A stretch of 64,000 bases of DNA from positions 1-64,000 of the forward strand of contig NZ_KQ948994.1 of the NCBI RefSeq assembly GCF_001514265.1, given 5' to 3'. This document shows positions 35,913 to 43,826 of this stretch, one piece after another (position 1 is the stretch's first letter; the number at the start of each line of letters is the position of its first letter). The notes below the pieces were generated by a model. The model had not been told where the DNA came from. It saw only the letters and a list, made by a program, of their open reading frames with translations, and searched no databases. Source of the DNA: Streptomyces resistomycificus. Lineage in GTDB: Bacteria > Actinomycetota > Actinomycetes > Streptomycetales > Streptomycetaceae. The translations under genes and the position numbers were made by a program.

Positions 35913-37604
35913 ATGACGGATCCGAATCTGCGGATACGCGGGCTGAGCAAGTCCTTCGGCGGTGTCAAAGCCCTCGACGGCGTGGATCTCACCGTCCCGG
36001 CCGGTCAGGTGCACGCTCTCCTCGGCCACAACGGTGCCGGCAAGTCCACCCTGATCAAGTGCCTCGGCGGCGCCTTCCCGCCGGACGCGGGCACGATCGA
36101 GGTGGGCGGGAGCTCCCACACCCGGCTGAGTCCGCGCGAGTCGATCGCCGCGGGCGTGGCGATCATCTTCCAGACACTCAGCGTCGTCGACTCCCTCACC
36201 GTGGCCGAGAACATCTTCCTCGGGCAGGAGTGGACCCGGTACGGCACCGTGCACCGCCGTGCCCAGGAGGAGGTGGCGGCCGGCCTGCTGGAGCGGGTCG
36301 CGGCGACCTGCTCGCCACGTGACAGGGTGGGCGATCTCCCCATGGGGCAGCGGCAGTTGGTGGAGATCGCCAAGGCTCTCAGCCGCAGCGCCTCGGTGCT
36401 GGTCCTGGACGAACCCACTGCCGCTCTGTCCGGCGCCGAGAGCGCCGCCCTGGCCGAACGCGTCGAAGACCTGCGCACCCAGGGGCTGGCCATCGTGTAC
36501 GTCACCCACCTGCTGGCCGAGGTGGAGCGGCTGGCGGACGCGGTGACGGTGCTGCGCGACGGCCGGGTCGCCCACCACTCGACGGTGGCGGGCCACACGC
36601 GGCGGGAGTTGGTCGACGCCATCGTCGGCCGACCGGAACCCGTGGCGCACGGCACGGCAGCGGGCAGGACAACTGGCGGGGCCGAAGAGCCCGGTGGGGC
36701 CGACGAGCTCGGTAGGACCGACGAGCACGGGGCGGCCGACGACGTGGTGGAGGGCATCACGCGCGCCCCCCGTCTCACGGTGCACGGGTTCCGAGGTCCC
36801 GGGTTCGGTCCCGTGGAGATCAGCGTCGCCGAGGGCGAGATCGTCGGACTGTACGGGCTGATCGGCTCAGGTCGTACGCGCATCCTGGAGACCCTCTTCG
36901 GCAGCCGCCGTGCCTCGGGCGGATCGGTGCGGGTGGGGGAGCGGGCCGTCACGGCGGCCAAGCCCTCCGACGCCCTGGCCGCGGGGATCGCCCTCGTCCC
37001 GGCGGACCGGCGCAGACAAGGACTTTTCCCGGTCCTGAGCGCCCAGGACAACGCACTGCTGCCGAGCATCCGTCCGCTCGCCCGGCGCGGGGTGCGTGCG
37101 CTGGCCGCCGAGCGGCGGGTCTTCGACGCGCTGTCCCAGGCGGTCGGGCTGCGGCCCGCCCGGCCGCGGCTGTCGGCGGCCGCCTTCTCCGGCGGCAACC
37201 AGCAGAAACTCGTCCTGGGCCGGTGGATCAACCAGGCTCGCCGTGTCGAGGTCCTGCTCCTCGACGAGCCCACCCAGGGTGTCGACGTGGGCGCCCGGCA
37301 GGAGATCTACCAGGTCGTCTCCTCACTCGCCTCCCAGCGGGGAACGGCCGTGCTGTTCGCCTCCAGTGACCCGGAGGAGGTCGTCGCGCTCGCCCAGCGC
37401 TGCCTGATCGTCTCCCGGGGCCGCATCACCGGCGAACTCCGCGGCGCCGAACTCACCGAAGCCGCCCTCCTGTCGGCCGTCCACGAGGCCGACGACACAG
37501 GCCCCGCCACCTCGGCCCCCGCCACCTCGGCCCCCGCCACCTCCGCCCCCGCCACCTCCGCCCCCACGACCTCCGCCCCCATGACCTCGGAAGGAGCGGC
37601 ATGA
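35913..37604 (+). CDS. Ribose-type ABC transporter ATPase (two-domain)
   Basis: The 563-residue protein has two fused ATPase domains. The first has an intact Walker A (GHNGAGKST), a degenerate signature (LPMGQRQ) and Walker B (VLVLDEPT). The second has a degenerate Walker A (GLIGSGRTR) with intact signature (FSGGNQQK) and Walker B (VLLLDEPTQGVD), the usual asymmetry of RbsA-type proteins. The inter-domain linker (about 245-285) is a Gly/Ala/Asp/Glu-rich insertion, and the C-terminus carries five ATSAP-type repeats. Start ATG 35913; the stop overlaps the permease start (ATGA). Confidence 0.9.
   Translation: MTDPNLRIRGLSKSFGGVKALDGVDLTVPAGQVHALLGHNGAGKSTLIKCLGGAFPPDAGTIEVGGSSHTRLSPRESIAAGVAIIFQTLSVVDSLTVAENIFLGQEWTRYGTVHRRAQEEVAAGLLERVAATCSPRDRVGDLPMGQRQLVEIAKALSRSASVLVLDEPTAALSGAESAALAERVEDLRTQGLAIVYVTHLLAEVERLADAVTVLRDGRVAHHSTVAGHTRRELVDAIVGRPEPVAHGTAAGRTTGGAEEPGGADELGRTDEHGAADDVVEGITRAPRLTVHGFRGPGFGPVEISVAEGEIVGLYGLIGSGRTRILETLFGSRRASGGSVRVGERAVTAAKPSDALAAGIALVPADRRRQGLFPVLSAQDNALLPSIRPLARRGVRALAAERRVFDALSQAVGLRPARPRLSAAAFSGGNQQKLVLGRWINQARRVEVLLLDEPTQGVDVGARQEIYQVVSSLASQRGTAVLFASSDPEEVVALAQRCLIVSRGRITGELRGAELTEAALLSAVHEADDTGPATSAPATSAPATSAPATSAPTTSAPMTSEGAA
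37506..37580 (+). repeat. Five 15-bp tandem repeats encoding an ATSAP tail
   Basis: Five 15-bp units of the form gccacctcsgccccc run from 37506 to 37580, followed by a partial copy. They encode Ala-Thr-Ser-Ala-Pro repeats at the extreme C-terminus of the ATPase. The in-frame period means copy number can change without harming the reading frame. Confidence 0.85.
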
Positions 37605-38599
37605 CCACCGCGACCACCGCCCCCGCCGGCCGCCTGACACCGAGCCCCCGCGCCCTGGCGGGAGGCGGACTGAACGCCCTGCGGCGACACCCGCTGCTCC
37701 TCGTCCTCGCCCTCATGGTGCTGGTCTTCCAGCTGACCACCGGCAGTTTCCTCGACCCCGGCAACCTGCGCGGGATCGCCACGGACGCGGCCACCCTCGC
37801 CATCGTGGCCGTACCGCTGGCCCTGCTCGTCATCAGTGGCTACCTTGACCTCTCGGTCGGCTCCACCCTCGCGCTGGGCGGGCTGGTGGCCGGCTGGCTC
37901 GCCGGGCAGCAGCACCAGTCGCCGGCCGTCGCCGTCCTCGGCGCGCTGGCCGTGGGTGCCGCGGTGGGCGCCGTGAACGGCATCCTGTGCTGCTACTTCG
38001 GGCTGTCCGCCTTCATCGTGACCCTGGGCATGCTGACGGCGGTGCGCGGACTGGCACAGCAGCTCTTCCCCCTGCCGCTGAGCAGCTTCGGATCCGGGTT
38101 CGCCTGGCTCGGCGGATCGCGGATCGCCGGGATCGACGCGCCGGTCTTCATCGCCGCACTCGTTCTCGTGGCGGGCGCGCTGTTCCTGGCGCTCGCCCCG
38201 TCCGGGCGGCACGTCTTCGCCATCGGCGTCAACCGGGAGGCCGCCTACCTCTCCGGCATCAACATCCGCCGGACGCCGTACGCGCTGTTCGTCGTCACGG
38301 GCGTAGCGGCGGCGCTGGCCGGGGCGATCAAGGCGTCGGTGCTGGACAGCGTGGTCGCCGGGACCTCGGGGGCCGGATTCGAACTGACCGTGCTCACCGC
38401 GGTGCTCCTGGGCGGGGTCGCACTCACCGGCGGCTCCGGTTCCATCCTCGGGGTGCTGCTCGGCGTGCTCTTCCTCGGCTGTCTGCAGAACGGGCTGACA
38501 CTGCTGAGCGTGCCGACGTTCTGGCAGCAGATGGCCCAGGGCACCGCCCTGGTGGCGGGCGCGGCACTCGCCTACTTCGGTCCGCGGCTGACGCGATGA
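37601..38599 (+). CDS. Ribose-type ABC transporter permease
   Basis: The 332-residue membrane protein has about eight to ten hydrophobic segments and RbsC-family features: LALLVISGYLDLSVGSTLAL, AVNGILCCYFGLSAFIVTLG and GGVALTGGSGSILGVLLG. It is coupled to the ATPase by an ATGA overlap and to the amidohydrolase by another. It provides the channel of the importer. Confidence 0.9.
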   Translation: MTTATTAPAGRLTPSPRALAGGGLNALRRHPLLLVLALMVLVFQLTTGSFLDPGNLRGIATDAATLAIVAVPLALLVISGYLDLSVGSTLALGGLVAGWLAGQQHQSPAVAVLGALAVGAAVGAVNGILCCYFGLSAFIVTLGMLTAVRGLAQQLFPLPLSSFGSGFAWLGGSRIAGIDAPVFIAALVLVAGALFLALAPSGRHVFAIGVNREAAYLSGINIRRTPYALFVVTGVAAALAGAIKASVLDSVVAGTSGAGFELTVLTAVLLGGVALTGGSGSILGVLLGVLFLGCLQNGLTLLSVPTFWQQMAQGTALVAGAALAYFGPRLTR

Positions 38600-38622
38600 C
38601 CCCCCACCCCGAGAGGACCCAC

Positions 38623-40320
38623 GTGAACGACAGCGCCCCCTCCCTCATCCTGACCGGCGGTCAGGTCCTGACCATGGACGGTGACTTCACCGTGGCCGAA
38701 GGCGTGGCCGTGCACGGCAGGGACATCGTCGCGGTCGGCGGCGACGCCGAGATGCGCGCCCTGGCCGGCCCGGGCACCCGGGTCGTCGAACTCGCCGGCC
38801 GGACCGTCCTGCCGGGCATCAACGACTCCCATCTGCACGGGGCGGCTTACGGCATGACGAAGCCACCCTTCGCCCTGGACGTCGGCCATCCGGCGGTCGG
38901 TTCGATCACCGACATCGCCACCGCCGTGGAGCGGGCGGTCAGCGAGGCCCGGCCGGGCGAGTGGATCGTGGGGCTGGGCTGGGACGCCGGCTATCTGGCG
39001 GAGTGCCTGGCCGACGCCCGGCGGTTCCCGCACCGTCTCGACCTGGACGCGGTGGCGCCGGAGAACCCGGTCTGTCTGACCCACTTCTCCTCACACCTGG
39101 TGTGGGTCAACAGCGCCGCGCTGCGCCGGTGCGGCATCGGCCCCGCCAGCGCGCCACCGCCCGGGGGCGTCATCGACACGGACCCCGACGGGGAGCCCAC
39201 CGGCATCCTGCGGGAGGCGGCGCAGGAGCTCGTCCAGGCCGAACTTCCCTCGCCGACCGTCGCCCAACGGCGTCAGGCCATCCAGGGCGTGGTACGCGAA
39301 CTGCACTCCCGCGGGATCACCAGCTACACCGAGCCCGGTCTCGGCCCGGGCGGCGCCACGTCCTTCTTCGGCGGGCTGAGCACCGACAACTGGACCGCCT
39401 ACGCCGACCTCGCCGCGAGCGGCGACCTCCAGGCCCGGGTCAGCGTCCTTCTCCTGCCCGCGCCGATGGGCGGCTCGGCCGACGACGTGCGCAAGGGCCT
39501 GGCCGAGCTGCGCCGCCCGGCCTCCGCCGACCCGCGCCTCCTCAACGCCATCGGCGTCAAGATCTTCGCCGACGGGGTGCCGCCCAACCGGACGGCGTGG
39601 ATGCGTGAACCGTACGCCGACGGAGGCCACGGCGCGCTGTGCGTGCACGGCGAGAGCCCCGCGCTGCAGGTCGACGAACTGTTCGAGATGATCCGTGTCG
39701 CCCACGAGGCGGGCTTCCAGCTCGGCGTGCACGTCACCGGGGACCTGGCCATCGACACGGTGGTCGACGCCTTCCTCGCGGCGGACGCTGCCGTGCCGCG
39801 CCCCGATGCCCGGCACTACGTCATCCACGGCGACTTCGTCGGCGCGGACAGCCTCGCCAAGCTGGCCTCACGCGGCTACGGGGTCAACATGAACCCGGCC
39901 ATCAAGTGGACCATCTCCGACCTGATGGACGAGGTGGTCGGCGCCGAGCGCTCCGCCTACCAGTGGCCCGTACGGTCCGCCCTCGACGCCGGGGTCACGG
40001 TCTGCGCCAGCTCCGACGCGCCGATCACCGAGCCCGACTGGCGGCAGGGCGTGGCCGCGATGATGCTGCGCGAGTCGAAGGCCAGTGGCCGGCCGAGCGG
40101 GCCCGAGCAGTGCGTGCCGCTCGCCGAGGCACTGCGCGCCTACACGGTCCATCCCGCCCGACAGGACTTCGCCGAGGACTGGAAGGGGACCGTCGAGGTC
40201 GGCAAGGTCGCGGACCTGTGCGTGCTGGACCGCCCGCTGCTGGACCTGGACCCGCACGCGATCACGGACGCCGAGGTCGATCTCACGGTGTTCGACGGGC
40301 GCGTCGTCCACGAGCGCTGA
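38623..40320 (+). CDS. Amidohydrolase family 3 (YtcJ-like) enzyme
   Basis: The metal-dependent hydrolase of 565 residues has the N-terminal metal motif DSHLHG, a catalytic-lysine region (NAIGVKIFADG), the histidines in LGVHVTGD and HYVIHGD, and the C-terminal aspartate in SSDAPI. This is the YtcJ-like group with a long insertion. GTG 38623, behind GAGAGGA, is preferred; the ATG at 38596 overlaps the permease stop and is the alternative. It probably hydrolyses the amide or cyclic amide of the compound imported by the upstream transporter (inference). Confidence 0.85.
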   Translation: MNDSAPSLILTGGQVLTMDGDFTVAEGVAVHGRDIVAVGGDAEMRALAGPGTRVVELAGRTVLPGINDSHLHGAAYGMTKPPFALDVGHPAVGSITDIATAVERAVSEARPGEWIVGLGWDAGYLAECLADARRFPHRLDLDAVAPENPVCLTHFSSHLVWVNSAALRRCGIGPASAPPPGGVIDTDPDGEPTGILREAAQELVQAELPSPTVAQRRQAIQGVVRELHSRGITSYTEPGLGPGGATSFFGGLSTDNWTAYADLAASGDLQARVSVLLLPAPMGGSADDVRKGLAELRRPASADPRLLNAIGVKIFADGVPPNRTAWMREPYADGGHGALCVHGESPALQVDELFEMIRVAHEAGFQLGVHVTGDLAIDTVVDAFLAADAAVPRPDARHYVIHGDFVGADSLAKLASRGYGVNMNPAIKWTISDLMDEVVGAERSAYQWPVRSALDAGVTVCASSDAPITEPDWRQGVAAMMLRESKASGRPSGPEQCVPLAEALRAYTVHPARQDFAEDWKGTVEVGKVADLCVLDRPLLDLDPHAITDAEVDLTVFDGRVVHER

Positions 40321-40458
40321 GGGCGGCCGGTGCGTCCGTGGCCGTCGCCTGTCCGCCGTCGGCCGCACCGGCCCCACCGCTCGATCACCCCCCCCCCGAG
40401 TAGGGGGCACATGACCTGTCGGCGCCCTCACGGTCGCCGCAAGCGAAGGATGCCCACG

Positions 40459-41400
40459 ATGACCGACACGCCCCGCATGCTGCTCGTCCTCAGCGAGAAC
40501 TGGACCCTCACCGGCGGCCGGGCGGACCTGTCCGCCGCCGTGCGGTGGGCCCGCGAGGCCGAGGACGCCGGATTCGACTCCGTCATGGTCAGCGAACACA
40601 TCGTGCTCGGCCCGGACGCCGCCGCCGACGGCATCATGGGCAACCCCCGCGACTACGCCCTGCCGGGCAACCAGGACCCGTACACCCCCTGGCCCAACTC
40701 GCTGCTGCTGCTCGCCGCCATCGCCTCCGTCACCGAGCGCCTGCGTCTGGCCGCCGCCGCGGTGCTGGCACCTCTGCGTCATCCGCTGCTGATGGCACGC
40801 GAGCTGGGCACCCTGGATCTGATCAGCGAGGGGCGGCTGCTGGTGCAGCCCACGGTCAGCTGGAGCAAGGACGAGTACGACGCCCTGGGAGTGCCCTTCG
40901 GGAAGCGGGGTCGACTGCTCGACGAGCACCTGGAGGTCTGGGCGAAGGCCTGGGGGCCGTCCCCGATCTCGCACGACAGCGAGCACTACCCGTTCCGCGA
41001 CGTCTACTTCGAGCCCAAGGCCTTCCGTCCCGAGGGGCCGAGGCTGTGGTTCGGCGGTCAGCGCCTGCACGGCCCCGTGTTGCGCAGACTCGTGCGCTTC
41101 GGCCACGGATTCCACCCGCTGGGCCGGCCGACACCGCAGGACATGCAGGTGCTCAAGGACGCCATGGCCGCGGCCGGCCGGGACATCGCCGAGCTGGAGA
41201 TGATCGGCGGTACCCAGGCCACGTTCCCCGACGACCACTCCACGGCGGACCTCGGCGCGGCGCTCGCGGTGATCCCGCAGCAGCTGGAACAGGGCTTCAC
41301 GACGTTCTGCGTCAAGCCGAACCAGTTCATCGACGACCCGGAAGCGATCGGCGCGTTCTGCCGTGACGTGATGCGCCGCGTGGAGGCGCTCACTGCGTGA
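40459..41400 (+). CDS. LLM-class flavin-dependent oxidoreductase
   Basis: The 313-residue TIM-barrel protein belongs to the luciferase-like/F420-dependent class (SEHIVLGPDAAADG, LRLAAAAVLAPLRHPLLMAREL, GRLLVQPTVSWSKDEYDALGV, GPRLWFGGQ). An RBS (GAAGGA) eight bases upstream favours ATG 40459 over ATG 40450. It uses FMN or F420; the cofactor cannot be decided here. It follows the amidohydrolase in the same operon and may oxidise the released product. Confidence 0.82.
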   Translation: MTDTPRMLLVLSENWTLTGGRADLSAAVRWAREAEDAGFDSVMVSEHIVLGPDAAADGIMGNPRDYALPGNQDPYTPWPNSLLLLAAIASVTERLRLAAAAVLAPLRHPLLMARELGTLDLISEGRLLVQPTVSWSKDEYDALGVPFGKRGRLLDEHLEVWAKAWGPSPISHDSEHYPFRDVYFEPKAFRPEGPRLWFGGQRLHGPVLRRLVRFGHGFHPLGRPTPQDMQVLKDAMAAAGRDIAELEMIGGTQATFPDDHSTADLGAALAVIPQQLEQGFTTFCVKPNQFIDDPEAIGAFCRDVMRRVEALTA

Positions 41401-41436
41401 AGCGGTCGGGCCTCGCGGGGAGCGGACTCTCGGTCG

Positions 41437-41452
41437 GTACGTCCTTTCGTAC
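41437..41452. promoter_or_regulatory. Candidate MarR operator GTACG-N6-CGTAC
   Basis: The inverted repeat GTACG-TCCTTT-CGTAC lies about 60 bases upstream of the MarR-family gene, in a short AT-rich patch (ACAATTTGAG). MarR proteins typically bind such dyads in their own promoters. It would give the regulator an internal promoter at the end of the transport operon. Confidence 0.5.
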
Positions 41453-41510
41453 AATTTGAGTCCGAACAACATCCGCGACCCACGCACCCTGTGGCCGAAG
41501 GAGTGTGCCC

Positions 41511-42083
41511 ATGCCGGGCCAGCGATCCATCGCCGAAGCCGAGAAACTGGCCGAGGCCAAGCTCGGCGGCATCCCGCTGCGCCGGGAGCAGATGGCCGTC
41601 GTCGCCAACATCTACCGCGCCGCCTCGGCCGTCCGGCAGCATCTGGAGAACTCCGTGCTGCGCGGGGCGGACCTGACCTGGACGGCGTTCGTCGTGCTCT
41701 GGGTGGTCTGGGTGTGGGGCGAGTCGGAGACCCGGCACGTCGCGGAGGAGGCCGGGATCTCCAAGGGCACGCTCACCGGCGTCGCCCGGACGCTGGAGGG
41801 GCGGGGGCTGCTGCGGCGGGCCGGCCACCCGTCCGACGGCAGGCTGGTGCTGCTCAGCCTGACCGAGGAGGGCGAGGAGCTGATGCGGCGGCTGTTCCCG
41901 GCCTTCAACGAGGAGGAGGCCTTCGTCGCGGGCCGGCTCAGCGACGAGGAGTGCCGGAGCGTCGCGGAGGGGCTGCGCAGGGTCGTGCGTCAGGTCGAGG
42001 AAGAGGGTGAGGAGCGCCGCGTCACTCTGCTCGACGGCGCCGAGCCCGCACCCCGCCGCAGCGGACGCCGCGCGAAGGCCTGA
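41511..42083 (+). CDS. MarR-family transcriptional regulator
   Basis: The 190-residue protein starts at ATG 41511 behind AAGGAG. The winged helix is clear: RHVAEEAGISKGTLTGVARTLEGRGLLRRAGHPSDGRLVLLSLTEEG, with the conserved DxR wing. The N-terminal helices (LRREQMAVVANIYRAASAVRQHL) are dimerisation elements. It closes the transporter-amidohydrolase-oxidoreductase operon and probably senses its substrate. The interval 42084-42314 shows nothing recognisable. Confidence 0.9.
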   Translation: MPGQRSIAEAEKLAEAKLGGIPLRREQMAVVANIYRAASAVRQHLENSVLRGADLTWTAFVVLWVVWVWGESETRHVAEEAGISKGTLTGVARTLEGRGLLRRAGHPSDGRLVLLSLTEEGEELMRRLFPAFNEEEAFVAGRLSDEECRSVAEGLRRVVRQVEEEGEERRVTLLDGAEPAPRRSGRRAKA

Positions 42084-42314
42084 AGCCCGGCAGGGCCCGC
42101 CTCGACCCCGGCGGTCTGAAGAACCGGTCCGGCCGCCGGCGAGGTGATCCGAGCCGCCCGCCCTGCCTTGCGCCCCGGTGCCGGCGCCGCCGATATCGCC
42201 GCAGCCAGACGGGTCTCGCGTCTCCACCAGCAACATGGCCCCGGCCTGGGGGGACCACCGAAGGGGCCCTCTTTCGTCAACCCCCGGGACAAGCCGTCTC
42301 GCGAAAGCACGAGG

Positions 42315-42866
42315 CTAGCGCGGGACACCGCCTGGCTCTCGGCAGTCGCATGCCCAGCCGCCCAGGTGGCCCACCATGTGAGCGGCCAGCGTGGCGGCCG
42401 AAGTCATCGCGTCATCCGTGTCTCCTCCCGCCGTCGTGGACAGGAGGAAACCGGCGGCGAACGCGTCTCCTGCGCCTGTGGTGTCGACAACCGACGGCGG
42501 TATGACCGCTGTGTACGAACGCAGGCGGCCGTTCTCCGCGACCACGGCGCCCAGGCTCCCGCGGGTCATCACGACTTTCGGACCCGCAGCCGACATGTCG
42601 GTCAGCAGGACGAGGGGGCCGGCCTCCGCCAGTTCCGCGAACTCTTCCTCCGTACCGAGGACGAGTTGGCAGCGGGGGACAATTTTCCGCAGTGCGCTCT
42701 GATGTAGACGGACCTCTCCCGGCGTAAGCCGTCGCCCGGGAAAATGCGCGGCCAAGTCGGCGTGGGGGCGCCGAACCGTTTCGCCCAGCGTGAGTCCCAT
42801 GTGTCCGATGGCGGGCGGAGTGGCTAAGTCCGTTTGATCCAGCACCGGATGGCCGATCAGGAGCAT
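42315..42866 (-). pseudogene. PfkB-family carbohydrate kinase, shortened
   Basis: The 183-residue product has the start of a PfkB kinase (LLIGHPVLDQTD) and a good second PfkB signature with the catalytic aspartate (DTTGAGDAFAAGF), preceded by a TRGSLGAVV strand. Family members are usually ~300 residues. The ~100 residues after the first strand, including the substrate lid and the glycine-rich first signature, are missing. The frame is intact, so this is an in-frame internal deletion; it is probably inactive. The start is uncertain (ATG 42866 or TTG 42872, neither with a good site). It is divergent from the Nudix gene. Confidence 0.6.
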
Positions 42867-42989
42867 TTCCAAGCGAACCCACCTACCCTGGAAAATGATC
42901 AGGCTAACAGTCGGTCGCGTCGCTGGATCTATCCACAGGACGGGCGACCGCCGACTGAGTCGGTTTCACGTTCGAGCGGGAGGCAGTCA

Positions 42990-43523
42990 GTGGCAAGTGG
43001 ACCGGAGAACCAAGGTCTCGGCAAAGGTCCTCGGCATCAGATTGTCCCCCGTGTTCTCGTTTTCGCACGCAGCGAGGACAGTGTCCTCCTGCTTCGTGGG
43101 GCCCCGGACAAAAAGATCTGGCCGGGTCTCTACAACGGAATCGGCGGCCATATCGAACGGGGCGAGGATCCGCTGACGGCTGCGCAGCGGGAGTTGCAGG
43201 AGGAGAGCGGGATCATCCTCAAGCCGGACGCCTTCCGGCTGGCCGCGCTCATCAACATCGACATGGGTCCGGGCGACCCCGGGATCATGCTGTTCACGTT
43301 CGTCGCGGAGACAGTCGAACAGGAGACGGGCTCGTCCGAGGAGGGCGTGCCCGATTGGCACCGCATCGACCGGTTGGGGGAGTTGCCGCTCGTCGAGGAT
43401 CTGCCGTGGCTGATCCCGACGGTCGTCAATGAGACTCCCCGTGGGGCCGTTCGCTTCATCCGCTACAGCTACGAGGCCGACGGCAGTCTCAAGATCGAGG
43501 AGACTCCTCAGAACTTCGCCTGA
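42990..43523 (+). CDS. Nudix hydrolase
   Basis: The 177-residue protein starts at GTG 42990 six bases after GGGAGG. The complete Nudix box GHIERGEDPLTAAQRELQEESGI provides the metal-binding glutamates. The front sequence (QIVPRVLVFARSEDSVLLLRG) and the length suggest a MutT-/8-oxo-dGTP- or ADP-ribose-type enzyme that cleaves a nucleoside diphosphate linked to another group. Its exact substrate is open. It borders the nucleoside cluster but is separated from it by 303 bases and opposite orientation. Confidence 0.87.
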   Translation: MASGPENQGLGKGPRHQIVPRVLVFARSEDSVLLLRGAPDKKIWPGLYNGIGGHIERGEDPLTAAQRELQEESGIILKPDAFRLAALINIDMGPGDPGIMLFTFVAETVEQETGSSEEGVPDWHRIDRLGELPLVEDLPWLIPTVVNETPRGAVRFIRYSYEADGSLKIEETPQNFA

Positions 43524-43826
43524 GAAGCGCCGCCAACTGGGTGGCGAGGTGACCATTGCTCGGAAGTGCCCGAAATCAAGCGGGTCGTCCTGGACGTGAC
43601 GTCGAAACCGCCGGGGACGATTGGCTGGGAATGACAGTCTCCGCCGCGATCCTCACCCCTGGTCGGCGGTTTCGGCTTGTGGGGGCGGTGACGGGCAGGG
43701 TGAGGGCCCGCTGTCGCGTCGGGTGGGCGCGGGGTTCCACGGCTGTGGGAGATCCTTCGGGCTCGCCGGGACGGGACGTCGTCAGGGGAGCCTGGGCGGC
43801 GACGGACTCCGGGCGCGGGCTGCCGG
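43524..43826. other. Gene-free interval
   Basis: This 303-base convergent gap holds no supported gene. The only structure noted is a wide 9-bp inverted repeat, GAAACCGCC (43604) and GGCGGTTTC (43665), too far apart to be a standard terminator. Confidence 0.5.
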
